Source: Caenorhabditis remanei | Taxonomy: Eukaryota; Nematoda; Chromadorea; Rhabditida; Rhabditidae | Assembly: GCF_010183535.1 (NCBI RefSeq) | Contig: NC_071329.1 | Span: forward strand, 17,808,879 to 17,872,878 | Reading direction: 5' to 3' | Length of the DNA: 64,000 nucleotides | Part shown: in pieces, positions 10,221-19,270 of the stretch | How the letters are laid out: each line of letters starts with the position of its first letter | Numbering within the stretch: position 1 is the first letter of the stretch | The notes under the pieces: model-generated | What the model saw: the letters and a program-made list of their open reading frames with translations, nothing else | Database searches by the model: none | Told to the model about the DNA's origin: nothing | Translations under genes and position numbers: made by a program

Positions 10221-11520
10221 GTTTCCAAAACGAAAGACACGCAGTTACGATGGTGAGTGATCTGAAACGAAAATATTCATAGTCTATAAGAAAATAAGTT
10301 GTTAAAATGCTAGAATAAGAGATCAATCTTTTATCAATCGGTTCTGAGTTCAATTTGTTTTAGGAACATTCATTTCCATTGACAAAGAATATTCAAAATA
10401 AAATTTTCAAGGCTAGGACCCCTTTTCCATAACAAGACAATTTGAAACTTTCCCTTTCTGAAATCTGATGTCAAAATATCTCGGTTTTGGAATATCCGGT
10501 ATTTTTGATTTTAGATAACGATTGCTTTGGATATTCTCACCTTTTCAATCAATTCAATTTTTGTCGATAATCCGTCGAAACTTCGAAATTCCAGCGACGT
10601 CTTCTGATCACAACCGGTATGGATTGAAGAAAAATCAATAACTGATGAGACGACGTGGATATTCTGGAAGAGAATAGAAGAATTTGGAAAAATAGAGTAG
10701 GCCTTGACGTTAATCAAGTGAGCGTGAAAAATATTCCATTTTTCTCTGAAATTTTTTCAAAAGTTCACGGGTTTTTTTTTCAGATAAAAATTTTTAATTT
10801 TAGAAAAAATTGGAAAAAAGAGAAAACACGTGAATTTTTTTTGATTCGATGAAGTTTGCTATGGCAAGTAGTTACGGCAAGCTTCTTACAACCGCGCTCT
10901 ACCGAAACTGAGAAAAATATTCGGTGACTTGAGAGACTCAGAGAGAAAAATCGTTTTTGGACAATATCTGCCCAAGTTCGATTCCTCATACCGTACTTTA
11001 GTTTTTTCCTTTTTCTCCTTGTTTATTTTCCCAGTTTTTTGTTAATATTCAATCTTTAAATTAAATTTGAGTTATTTATTGACATTGAATTTAAACGAGA
11101 GTGTACAATTGAGGCTGGGGGAGATAGGGAGAGGTAGGGAACAATTAAAGGTTTTTGGTTCCTGCTCCATTTAAGGAATATTCATTCTTTCAATACTGTT
11201 AACACCTGTTTTGAAAAATAAGAGTTCTGATTTTCTTTTTCTCAATTCTTATTTTTATGCGATTCGGAAATTGAAAAAGAGAAAAACGTGATTGGAATTG
11301 GACGTAACCAATCTTTTACGGTCTCTTATGTTTCTTATTTCAACAGAAACTATTTCGGAAATCAAAAAGATGAATTTCAATTATTTTTGAGAAGTTTTCA
11401 GACAAATTTTCTCTGATTTCTGTTGAATTTAATTTATTTTTAAATTCTTGTTGTATTTTCGAGCTAAAACAAAAAAAATAATTTTATTTAAGCGATTCGA
11501 CAAGCTTTTACTTGACATAA
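10221..11520. other. Inter-gene spacer with SPK and USP remnants
   Basis: 10440-10740 is a relic of the copy-1 type 5' exon (minus strand, reading TSLEFRSFDGLSTKIELIEK; its ATG at 10739 is followed at once by a stop). 10850-11010 is the dispersed repeat with TTACGGCAAGCTTCTTACAA. 11190-11345 is the truncated start of a USP-like copy plus the conserved upstream block; the rest of that USP copy is deleted. I see no intact gene. Confidence 0.55.
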
Positions 11521-11991
11521 TCAGAGTTCCAATTCTCTTTTCCATTCTTCGAGTAGCGAAATCATCATTTCGGCAAGTGTGACCAACGAGATTTTCTGAA
11601 ATAAGAAATTGTCAAAATCTTGCGTTTGTTCACGTTTCAATACCTTGTCCCGTCCCAAGTTTTTCATATCATTCCAAGTGGCTCCGAATTGTCGCATCCC
11701 GCGAGTCCCCACACCATCAAATCGAGCGCCTCCATAATGACGTATTTTTTGAAGAAACATCGCATTTGATGTTCCGTCAACGTCTAAAATATTAGGATCA
11801 TCATCGTCATCGTCCTCTTGCTCTTCATTCTTCCGGATTTTCCCATTCTTCCCATTCTTTTTCCCCTTCTTCTTCCCATTCTTTGCAACTTTTCTAAAAG
11901 TATTTCGATTTAAAGAGATCTATAGTTACTGGTTTTACCGGTGTTCTCCTTCTACACAAATCTCATTGAAATCCGATTGTATCCATGCATT
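11521..11991 (-). pseudogene. SPK copy 3 of unit 1, 3' part (interrupted by Maverick)
   Basis: Holds exon 6, exon 5 and the 3' part of exon 4 of the gene that is intact at 33950-34900. It breaks at TGCATT (11986-11991), the target duplication of the Maverick. The coding side reads IQSDFNEICVEGEHR, a Lys-rich then Asp-rich linker, and the C-terminal tail ending KRELEL-stop. The other half of the gene lies at 25318-25803. Confidence 0.85.
11986..11991. repeat. Left 6-bp target site duplication (TGCATT)
   Basis: TGCATT directly precedes the AGTAGTATG terminus; the same six bases follow the right terminus at 25318-25323. The uninterrupted copies at 34413 and 43510 have TGCATT once. Six-bp duplications are the hallmark of Maverick/Polinton integration. 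Confidence 0.95.
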
Positions 11992-12112
11992 AGTAGTATG
12001 TATGATCTACGTATCCCCCCCCAAATCGTGCCCCCGGCCTATTACACTAGGGCGGGGAAAAACACCAGGGCGAGAATCGGGGGAGGCGAAAAGAGATAGA
12101 TGGGGGAACCCC

Positions 12113-12450
12113 CTCGATTTCAAAACTTCGCGCCAATTTCAAACTTCGCGCCAATTTCAAATTTCAAAACTTCGCGCCAATTTCAAAATTGAAACTTCGC
12201 GCCAATTTCAAATTTCAAAACATCCCGCCAATTTCAAAATTCAAAACCAGGGGCGAGGATCGCAAGGGGGGGAAAAGATAGAAGGGGGGAGGGGGGGGGG
12301 GGGGGCTCTCGATTTCAAAAATTCGCGCCAATTTCAAATTTCAAAACTTCGCGCCAATTTTCAAAACTTCGCGCCAATTTCAAAAATTCAAACTTCGCGC
12401 CAATTTTCAAAAGTTCGCGCCAAATTTCAAATTTCGTGTCAATTTCGAAA
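12113..12450. repeat. Minisatellite in left inverted repeat
   Basis: Tandem units of about 17-25 bp built on AAACTTCGCGCCAATTTCAA. The right inverted repeat carries the inverse array at 24915-25190. A run of 16 G lies at 12290-12305. Open frames across it are repeat artefacts. Confidence 0.85.
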
Positions 12451-12646
12451 GCTTCACACCAAAGAACATACAACAAGGAAAAAAGGCCCAAATTTCGCAA
12501 TCATTTCAAAACAAAATTAAAGGACCGACCAGAAAACCACCACCGCGGCCTATTACACTAGGGCGGCAAAAAACAAGGGAAGCGGGGAATCGAACCCTCG
12601 ATGTATTGCGCGAAAACTCAAAACGCAATAAATAAACTATTCGGTT

Positions 12647-15013
12647 CACAGGTAGACCGCAAAGTCCCAAAAACGGACGACCGACGGCTGAGCGGCCGCA
12701 AGCGTGCGAGTGGCGAACGATCGGCGCCTAAACGACCGCAAACGGGCCAACGACGGCCCGTTACCGGCCCGCCAAATCACTGTTAAAAACCAGTCAAGAA
12801 ATGGATTTTTGAAATACTGCTTCAAAATCATTGTTATGTCATTTAGAGTCAGTAGAAGTTGTTTGAAGCTATCATTTTCTTGTTTTCGACATGTTATGAA
12901 GCAAACGGACGAACAACGGGTTAATGGCGGCCGAAAAAAGGACTAATGGCGGCCGAAAAACGGACTAATAGCGACTTATTGGCGTTTCATAGTATTCAAA
13001 CAGCCTGAGAAAGTATTTGGTGTAGAAAAATACTGAAATCTATACAAAAGTAGTTTTAGTATTCCAGTGACTATATAGAAGTCTTTATGCTGATTTTTGA
13101 AACTAAATGAAATCATGTAAAGCAATAATGTTGCTAGTGGTACAACTAACAGCTATAGAGCGAGAGGAATGTCTATAGTTGGTTTACTGAGCTTGTACAA
13201 CATTCAGCTTTTCATATTCAAGAATCTGTTAACTCACAAAACCGAACCAGAAGGATACATTAGTGTATCTTCTATTCACAATCTCACAAGTATTACTGTA
13301 GATTCGCTGTCTGATCACTTCTTAGTTTTGTTCAGACAGTTTTGATTTTTTTCAAGAATTTGTTTTAGAAATTATCAGGCTTCATGATTTTATGTGTTTT
13401 TCTCAAAAAACTATCATTTTTCACTGAAATTTCCGAGTATTCGCATTTTTCTAATCGACTCGTTGAAGCTGAAGCTTGCAACGACACTCCGAAATTACGG
13501 CAGCGCGCCCTGTTTGTCGTAAATCGACACTGAATTTTTTCCGCGTCAACATTTTATTTCGTTCATTTTCCTTCAATTTTTATGGTATTTCTTCCGTTTT
13601 TCTTACATTCTTTTCAGTAAAAAAGGTTTATTTTTCTGTCAAAAACGTTTTCACTCGTTATTTATTATTAATTTCGACGAAATTGTCTATTTTCAGGCTA
13701 ATCGAGAATTTCGTCGTCGGCGCGACCTTACTGGACACTAAAAACCCAGGAATTTCAAAGGATTCGTAAGGTTTGTATCAGATAATTGCGTAACCTAAGT
13801 GAAAAATGTGGATATTTTCAGCAAATACCACTGGAAGCCCGAAGTTTGTGTCCATATTGACAAGCGGAAGAGCTAGTTAATCGATAAGGAGAAGAAGTTC
13901 TTCAGTGGAAACTGGACTCAGTGGGAAACCAAAAGTATGATATTCGTGCTAGTTTAAATACTGCAAACTAAACTAGTATTTTTCAGTGATCAAACGGTCA
14001 AGGTCCACATGGTTTAATGAACCAAGTTTGAGACTTGGATACACTATTGTCGAATGGCGATGACCACCACTAAACAATAGCATCAATGGAAACGAAAGGA
14101 GGAGCAATACAGCAACAACTACTATCATCTGGAGGAGAGGGACCACGTCGTCATCATCATCAAACCGACATTATTGATGCCGATGCAACCGACAGTGGAA
14201 ACGAACTATCGATGAGATGAAGTAGTAGTGAAGTCTTTATAGGCGATTCAATGTCCCATCAAGAGCGTCTTCTCGGTCAAACGGCTACTTCGTCGATTCA
14301 GGGATTTCAACAATTCACTGGTTCCCTGTTCGATTCCCCGCCATCAATGCTCTCATCAGCCAACCATGTTGTCAAATGACATCTTCCCAATTCGATCATC
14401 ACGAACTTCTGGCTTTTGGATAATGAACGTTCAGGACAAAGTGAGCAGTGCCGAGAACAAAGAAGCAACTTTTCAGTGATAAGTAAGTTATCCAATAACT
14501 ATGAATTGTGTTGTAACTTATTATCTTTCAGGCTGATTCGATTCGTCTACATGCGAATTCATCTCAACGAAGATTGCGAATCAAGAGAACTGACGAGAAG
14601 AAGAAGCGAAGACAGTAAGGCACGACTCGTCTGTTTGACGCAGAAAATTGACAAGCAACGAGCCGATCGGCGAATTTTCTAAATTATTAGTCACCTAGTT
14701 ATTATGTTTCTTTTTAAAATTATTTTTCTAAGTGTCAACTTTTTTTGTTATTAATTTTATTTTATAATAAATGCGTATTTATAATTACGAGTACTGTTCG
14801 CAAAAAACCATTTTGAATAAGCCTAATGGGGAGCGGGAAGGGACCAGAATGGTTTGAAAACGGATGAAAAACGGTCCGTCAGCGGCTCAAAAAGCGAGAA
14901 AACGGGCCGTCTACGGATGTCCGACGGACCGTTGACGGCCCGTCGGTCAGCCACAGAATGTTCGCCGGTGATCCGGCGCTGGTCCGTTTTTGGGACTTAG
15001 CGGTCTACCTGTG
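12647..15013. mobile_element. Nested 2.4-kb DNA transposon with CACAGGTAGACCGC ends
   Basis: Inverted ends CACAGGTAGACCGCAAAGTC and its complement at 14982-15013 match at 31 of 32 bases. GC-rich subterminal repeats (GACGGCCCGT, CGGCCGAAAAACGGACTAAT) lie inside. The right Maverick repeat is an empty site: GGTTTACAAAA there, versus GGTT[element]TTTACAAAA here, so the duplication is 2 bp (TT). CA-starting ends, subterminal repeats and a 2-bp duplication resemble CACTA/CMC elements; the superfamily is inferred. No transposase is visible, so it is non-autonomous. Confidence 0.85.
13476..14694 (+). pseudogene. Decayed gene-like cargo inside the nested transposon
   Basis: Gene-like pieces occur with worm-style introns: GTAAGTTATCC...TTATCTTTCAG between 14483 and 14531, and an acceptor TTTTCAG near 13821. 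Readable segments include HHHQTDIIDADATDSGNELS (about 14150-14215), GFQQFTGSLFDSPPSML (about 14300-14350) and a basic tail ending RTDEKKKRRQ-stop (about 14613). Frames are broken between pieces. I do not recognise the source gene. It may be captured host sequence or a ruined element gene. Confidence 0.35.
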
Positions 15014-15118
15014 TTTACAAAAACTAGTGATCGGTATTGGTATTCGTTGCAAAATTTTTTCAAGTTTTGATATATTTCAAGCGGAAATTTCCAAAAAAAT
15101 TCCCACACTTTGAGAAGG

Positions 15119-15151
<33 letters not shown>

Positions 15152-15273
15152 CCCGGCGCGAGTCGGAAAATTTCAAAAACGACGAGAGAGCGGGCGCCAC
15201 CACCACTCACCGATCGCCATGAACAAATGCAAAGCAAATGAAAAAAGCGGCGGCGGCGGCCCAAAAAACGCGC

Positions 15274-15430
15274 CTGACCTCCGCGCCTGGATCTCCGCGC
15301 CTGGACCTCCGCGCCTGGACCTCCGCGCCTGGACCTCCGCGCCTGGATCTCCGCGCCTGGACCTCCGCGCCTGGACCTCCGCGCCTGGACCTCCGCGCCT
15401 GGATCTCCGCGCCTGGACCTCCGCGCCTAG
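15274..15430. repeat. 12-bp minisatellite at inner end of left inverted repeat
   Basis: About 13 tandem units of CTCCGCGCCTGGA(C/T). The counterpart in the right repeat (24370-24450) has only about six units. Frames reading it in several phases are artefacts. Confidence 0.9.
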
Positions 15431-15475
15431 TGTCCAAAAACAAAAACAAGTGGTTATTAATCATTTATTAGAAAT

Positions 15476-16594
15476 TTAAAGTTGTAAAACTGAAGATTCT
15501 GGTATCCAACTGTCAAACTCTGGGCCATATCCCTCCCACCGCACCAAACACTCTTTTCGACGCCCGCGCGTGCGGCGCGCCAACACTTGTTCGATTCGAT
15601 ATGTGCCTGTCGCGTTGTACGTGCATTTTGTCAGTTCTTGAGAGTAGAAGATTCCCTGTACGGCCTCGCCGTTCGTATCCACCACATTGTAGGTGACCGG
15701 GCGCCCCGGCGACACCTCACTAATCACAAACACCTCGGTGGTCCAGCCCTGTTCGTAGCCCTTGTCGAAGAATCCTCGTTTCGAAGCGAGCCGCACGTGG
15801 TCACCCACCGCAAACTTGATCTTGAACGAGGGTCGTCGAGCGTTCTCGGGAAGCGGAATCGGAAAATCACCGAGGCGCACGTCGACAGGGCGCTTTCCGA
15901 TACCGCGATTCACGCTATGGTTGATTGCGTGAACCACGTGCGGCAGCTCATCAATGTATCGATGCCCGTACGCGTGGGTCATGTATTTTGCAAGACGTGT
16001 TTTTAGTGTGCGATTCGCGCGCTCCACCATCCCACACTTTACGTCATTTTTTGGTGAGACGTGTTTAATGTGGTGCTCGTCGAACAGCTTGCGGCACACA
16101 CTATTGTAAAACTCTTTTCCGTCATCGGTGAAGATGATCGTGGGGGTGGTGCCCATCTCGGTGAAAATTTGCTCAAAAGCAGCGGCCACCACGGCGCCAC
16201 TTTTCGACGTTAGCGGCTTCACGAACAAAACACGCGTGTAACAGTCGATGACGGTGAGCAGGAAAGTGATCTCGTCGTTTTTCCGCCGGTACTTTGCCAT
16301 GTCAACGAGATCGGCTTGCAAGTCGGTGTAGACGCCGGCCGCCTGGGTTCGCGCGCGCGGGAACCTTTTACGGTTCGGCCGATGAAGGGTGAAACTTTCG
16401 AGATCCTCGAGCGCCGATTCGACCTGCTCATAACGGAGTGACGGGTGAGTCTGGCGCACGTGCCGATGAACATTTGCGACAGAGGTGAACGCGCACGGAA
16501 GCGCCGTGTCGGTCCACGCGCGATGAATCTCTCTTTTAATCGAGGGGGAGGACGAGGAGGACGAGGACGAGGACGAGGACGCTGACGCGACCAT
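15476..16594 (-). CDS. Maverick integrase with C-terminal chromodomain
   Basis: 372 residues from the ATG at 16594 (MVASASSSS); an upstream in-frame ATG at 16627 overlaps the TATA box and is unlikely to be transcribed. Order: Ser-rich N-terminus, retroviral-type catalytic core with Asp in DLQADLVDM, Asp in IIFTDDGKEF and Glu in KCGMVERANRTLK (D,D-35-E pattern), an SH3-like region (FAVGDHVRLASKRG), and a chromodomain at the end (YRIEQVLARR...VRWEGYGPEFDSWIPE). It inserts the element DNA and makes the 6-bp duplication; the chromodomain may target chromatin. No stop or shift is seen. A minus-strand AATAAA lies just 3' (about 15466). Confidence 0.93.
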   Translation of the reverse strand: MVASASSSSSSSSSSSPSIKREIHRAWTDTALPCAFTSVANVHRHVRQTHPSLRYEQVESALEDLESFTLHRPNRKRFPRARTQAAGVYTDLQADLVDMAKYRRKNDEITFLLTVIDCYTRVLFVKPLTSKSGAVVAAAFEQIFTEMGTTPTIIFTDDGKEFYNSVCRKLFDEHHIKHVSPKNDVKCGMVERANRTLKTRLAKYMTHAYGHRYIDELPHVVHAINHSVNRGIGKRPVDVRLGDFPIPLPENARRPSFKIKFAVGDHVRLASKRGFFDKGYEQGWTTEVFVISEVSPGRPVTYNVVDTNGEAVQGIFYSQELTKCTYNATGTYRIEQVLARRTRGRRKECLVRWEGYGPEFDSWIPESSVLQL

Positions 16595-16626
16595 GTTGTT
16601 TTCAGAAAGAATTATTAACAAAACCA

Positions 16627-16634
16627 TTTATATA
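16627..16634 (-). promoter_or_regulatory. TATA box of the integrase gene
   Basis: TATATAAA on the minus strand, 33 bp before the ATG at 16594. This spacing supports that ATG as the start. Confidence 0.6.
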
Positions 16635-16670
16635 CACACAAATTTGACACTGAAACACTCGCTCACATTG

Positions 16671-17903
16671 TTAAAATTTCCACAAACGACAATATATTCG
16701 GCCGCCGGCTGGTGCTGCGGGGCCCGCGCCTCGAATTGTTCGTCTCTTTTTTCGTTCCGGCCAAAACTCGTCATCATCGCCCACGTGTGGACGTTTAGTG
16801 CCTCGTCTCCAAGACACGTCTGGTTTGACATCATCTTCACTGTCGCTCTCTTCTCTCTTTTCTTTCTTCAAAACCGGATCAATCTTTTTATCGTCGTCGT
16901 CATCGTCGTCGTCGTCGCTGCCGGGCCACATTTCTTGCACGAGTTCAACCTTTGGCTTTACCAGTTTCTCCTCCTCCTCGTCCTCGCGCTTTTTGATTTT
17001 CTCTCGTTTCACGGCAGCTGCGAGTTTTCCATTTTTCAATTTCGCAACATGCCTCCTACCAGTCCATTCTTTTTTGGGTCTCTCGGTTTGGTAGGGCGCA
17101 AAACGGTAGTCTTTCCGGACTCTCCACACGGGCAACTTACCGCCGGTTGGGTCGAACAGCTCCACAAACTTTCTTCGCTTTTCAGGAATTTTAGAGTGCA
17201 AGATTGGGTGCCGGCGCTTGGGTGGCCTCCTCTGATTTGTCGGCGGCGGCGGCGGCAGCAACGGCGGTGGTGAGGGTCTCGTCGGCTGAACGATATTCAG
17301 TTTTTGCTTCTTCACATTATCCAAAATTTTGCGTTTTCTCGACGTTCGCACTGGGGGTGATGGCAGTTCAAGAGTCGCGGCTGCAACGCGTCTTTGTTTC
17401 ATCGTAGTCTCAAAACGGTCGTTATCCTCTACATCATCCACATCCACATGTAGACGTTTTCTTGAGAGTCTTCTCGCCGTCGGTTGTTGTTGTTGGTAGG
17501 CATTGTCGGCAGACTCTGTTTTTACCCTCTTGAAGACTGCAGGCAGCTCTTTTAGGTCGTCGTCGTCTTCATCCATCGGCTCTTCCGGCTCCTGCTTTTC
17601 AATTTTCGGAACGACGACGGCGAGTTCTCGTTTCAGCGTAGGCACTGCAACCGCGCCCGCCGACGCCTCATTGTTTGAATTTTGTTGAGAATACGTGTCA
17701 CGAAGATCGTCAAACACTTCATCAGTCATAATTGGCAGCTCTCGGTGTTGTCGGATGCGATAGAGCAAATCCTGATAGAAACGACACTTTTCACTGGTTT
17801 CAAGAGTGGGATCGTTCAAAATCGTCTCGAGAAAGCGCTTAGCCGACTCAACAGCCGAACCATCTTCGTAGGGAACAATGTGATACTTTCGGATCAACTT
17901 CAT
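16671..17903 (-). CDS. Maverick basic/acidic protein with conserved N-terminal helix motif
   Basis: 410 residues. The N-terminal ~70 residues (KYHIVPYEDG, then LNDPTLETSEKCRFYQDLLY) resemble a small motif common to many Polinton-encoded proteins, of the form ILxDxxLxxxEKxxLYxxxL. The rest is low-complexity and highly charged: acidic patches (DEDDDDLKE, SDDDDDDDDD), many Lys/Arg clusters (SRKRKI, KRRHP, ERKKRRT), and Pro runs. This composition suits a DNA-associated core-type protein, but that is inference. The ATG overlaps the stop of the preceding gene (ATGA). A TATA box lies inside that gene at 17966-17973. Confidence 0.75.
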   Translation of the reverse strand: MKLIRKYHIVPYEDGSAVESAKRFLETILNDPTLETSEKCRFYQDLLYRIRQHRELPIMTDEVFDDLRDTYSQQNSNNEASAGAVAVPTLKRELAVVVPKIEKQEPEEPMDEDDDDLKELPAVFKRVKTESADNAYQQQQPTARRLSRKRLHVDVDDVEDNDRFETTMKQRRVAAATLELPSPPVRTSRKRKILDNVKKQKLNIVQPTRPSPPPLLPPPPPTNQRRPPKRRHPILHSKIPEKRRKFVELFDPTGGKLPVWRVRKDYRFAPYQTERPKKEWTGRRHVAKLKNGKLAAAVKREKIKKREDEEEEKLVKPKVELVQEMWPGSDDDDDDDDDKKIDPVLKKEKREESDSEDDVKPDVSWRRGTKRPHVGDDDEFWPERKKRRTIRGAGPAAPAGGRIYCRLWKF

Positions 17904-18217
17904 GGCAGGAGCCGAGTCGCGGCAAGAGCTGGGATAATGAAGGCTGCCAACTGCCGCTTGCTCAGTTTATATAGAATTTTTCGGGCCTTGTCCACGCTGC
18001 CGGTTCGAGACAGCGTCTCGAGTTGAGGGTGAATTGGCTTCAAAAGTTCGAGTTCTGACGCGCTCAGGGGAATATTTTTGGTGTTTAGCAAATTGTACAC
18101 AATTTCAACCAAAATGTTAATCTGCCGGGCGCTTGCGTGACCTATCGCGTTACGATTGTGACGCAAAACCTTGTGAAGAAAATCGCTGTGGATAATGAGA
18201 CGGGCTGCCATTGCCAT
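17900..18217 (-). CDS. Small conserved Polinton protein (helical, ~105 aa)
   Basis: The ATG at 18217 (MAMAARLIIHSDF) is 35 bp downstream of a TATATAAA box, so it is preferred over any upstream codon. Visible pattern: HKVLRHN, INILVEIVYNLLNTKNIPLS, LKPIHPQLETLSRTGSV and KLSKRQLAAFIIPALA. This follows the layout of a widespread small Polinton protein (helix, V-N-V/LLN-G-x-LS, K/R-rich middle, hydrophobic tail). Its role is unknown to me. It sits between the ATPase gene and the basic-protein gene, with a 4-bp ATGA overlap at its 3' end. Confidence 0.7.
   Translation of the reverse strand: MAMAARLIIHSDFLHKVLRHNRNAIGHASARQINILVEIVYNLLNTKNIPLSASELELLKPIHPQLETLSRTGSVDKARKILYKLSKRQLAAFIIPALAATRLLP
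17966..17973 (-). promoter_or_regulatory. TATA box inside the small helical gene
   Basis: TATATAAA on the minus strand, 63 bp before the ATG at 17903 of the basic-protein gene. Confidence 0.45.
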
Positions 18218-18251
18218 GAAAAAATGGCGTGCATACGCACTTGCACACCTC

Positions 18252-18259
18252 TTTATATA
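18252..18259 (-). promoter_or_regulatory. TATA box of the small helical gene
   Basis: TATATAAA on the minus strand 35 bp before the ATG at 18217; it overlaps the region just 3' of the ATPase stop (18282). Confidence 0.55.
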
Positions 18260-18281
18260 CGTTTCTTCGCCGCCGCCGCCG

Positions 18282-18959
18282 CTAGACTGGCACGTATGCG
18301 ATCGGGTAGGGAGACAAAAAGTTGGAGAGGATCCGCATACGCGGCTCACTCAGCGGATCGTTGTTGATTAGTAGGGCTTGATACGGGGCGCTTGCCATGA
18401 CTTGTTGATAGGCGGCGTACGCGCCGCGCCACTTTTCTCCAAACTGTTGAACGAGTAGGTTTCGGACTTGCGCGGCGTCGGAGAGATTACGCATAAGTAT
18501 AATGTATGTGCTGTTGTTTCGGGTGAGTGGTGGGAGCGCGAACGCCGACTGGACCAAGTTGAATATCGCGCAATTGAGGTGATGGGCGTACACACAAAAG
18601 AGGTCGTTGAGCAGGTTCAGCGCTTTTTTGTCACGCGCGAAAAAGTTCATCAGGTCATCGCACACGACCACGTTGTTCTGATCCTTGTGTTGCTTGAGCA
18701 GCTCAACGTCTGGAAGCCCCTCAATAGCGCGCAGTTTACTCAAGTGTCTCGGTATGCTCGGTGTGTCACACCCGTAAAACCAGAAAATGTTGTCGATGGG
18801 CACGTCGAAGCACGTGTCCAGCGCGCCCAACACGCCCCGCAGCAGCGTTGTTTTACCAGACTGAGTTGCGCCAATTATGGTTGTCTGTGAGGGGAACCGG
18901 AATCGGAAGCCTGCCGGTTTTGTCGCCACATTTGGTTGAGACGAAACAGACACGGGCAT
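18282..18959 (-). CDS. DNA-packaging ATPase (FtsK/HerA, A32-like)
   Basis: 225 residues from the ATG at 18959. Walker A is TTIIGATQSGKTTLLRGV (residues ~29-46), Walker B is NNVVVCDDLMNFF (~95-107), and a downstream CAIFNLVQSAFALP carries the sensor-type Gln. Length and motif order match Polinton and vaccinia A32-family genome-packaging ATPases, which drive DNA into the capsid. It starts inside the membrane-protein gene (85-bp overlap), and I find no TATA box of its own, so it may be expressed from that promoter by downstream initiation. Confidence 0.92.
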   Translation of the reverse strand: MPVSVSSQPNVATKPAGFRFRFPSQTTIIGATQSGKTTLLRGVLGALDTCFDVPIDNIFWFYGCDTPSIPRHLSKLRAIEGLPDVELLKQHKDQNNVVVCDDLMNFFARDKKALNLLNDLFCVYAHHLNCAIFNLVQSAFALPPLTRNNSTYIILMRNLSDAAQVRNLLVQQFGEKWRGAYAAYQQVMASAPYQALLINNDPLSEPRMRILSNFLSPYPIAYVPV

Positions 18960-19156
18960 AGCGCCAGCACGATCGAGACTGTGAGGAAAAAGTTGAAAGT
19001 GATTGGTAGAGCCGCCGATGTGTTGTCTTCGCCGCCGCCTCCGCCGCCAACTCTATCGAAATGACAAAGCAAGGCGCTAGCGTTTTCAGCGATGGCGGTG
19101 GCGGTGGTGTTGTTGTAAAATGATGATGAACCGTTTAGAAGCAGCAGCGGGTTCAT
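18875..19156 (-). CDS. Small single-pass membrane protein of the Maverick
   Basis: 93 residues. A short N-terminal part with N-glycosylation-type sites (NGS, NTT), a Gly run, one hydrophobic segment (PITFNFFLTVSIVLALCPCL, ~51-70) and a polar tail. Supported by a TATAAAAG box 44-51 bp upstream of the ATG. No family is recognised. It overlaps the ATPase gene start, which makes it somewhat uncertain. Confidence 0.55.
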   Translation of the reverse strand: MNPLLLLNGSSSFYNNTTATAIAENASALLCHFDRVGGGGGGEDNTSAALPITFNFFLTVSIVLALCPCLFRLNQMWRQNRQASDSGSPHRQP

Positions 19157-19199
19157 GCTCTCACCGCCGAATGAGTTCCGGCCGTGCCCGCTAGCACTC

Positions 19200-19238
19200 C
19201 TTTTATACCCGTTTCTGAGCAGCTAAAGTGTATAAAAG
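19200..19238. promoter_or_regulatory. Divergent promoter with two TATAAAAG boxes
   Basis: TATAAAAG on the minus strand (19207-19200) serves the gene starting at 19156; TATAAAAG on the plus strand (19231-19238) serves the gene starting at 19271. The two boxes are mirror images about 23 bp apart. Confidence 0.7.
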
Positions 19239-19270
19239 GCGTGTGCGCGCCTCCCATCGGCATCATCATC

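Larger units (their letters stand above)
11992..15430. repeat. Left terminal inverted repeat of the Maverick (split by nested transposon)
   Basis: The terminal repeat is 11992-12646 plus 15014-15430. It matches the inverse of 24364-25317, including the unit CGGCCTATTACACTAGGGCG (12031 and 12546), a minisatellite of TTCGCGCCAATTTCAAA (12113-12450) and a GC-rich 12-bp minisatellite at the inner end. The left copy has an extra duplicated stretch with long G runs (12243-12310) not seen at the right. Confidence 0.9.

Noticed and set aside
10960..11000. AAGTTCGATTCC motif in the dispersed array repeat, suggesting a tRNA-derived SINE
   Set aside because: The flanking arms do not pair as a tRNA and no poly(A) or A-rich tail is present; the family behaves as an inverted repeat (see 54955-55035).
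12113..12450. Regular spaced repeats resembling a CRISPR array
   Set aside because: Spacers are not unique, units vary in length and the setting is a eukaryotic transposon terminal repeat.
12583..12600. B-box-like GGGTTCGATTCCCCG in the Maverick repeat, suggesting a tRNA gene
   Set aside because: No A box or cloverleaf can be drawn around it, and the right repeat copy is altered to GGGTGCTCGATTCCCC.
15207..15479. Open frames of (P)RLDLRAWTSAPG repeats on both strands
   Set aside because: They are the GC-rich 12-bp minisatellite of the Maverick inverted repeat read in several phases.
18301..18349. N-terminal extension of the small helical Maverick protein
   Set aside because: It would start with GTG and lies upstream of the TATA box; the ATG at 18217 fits the promoter.
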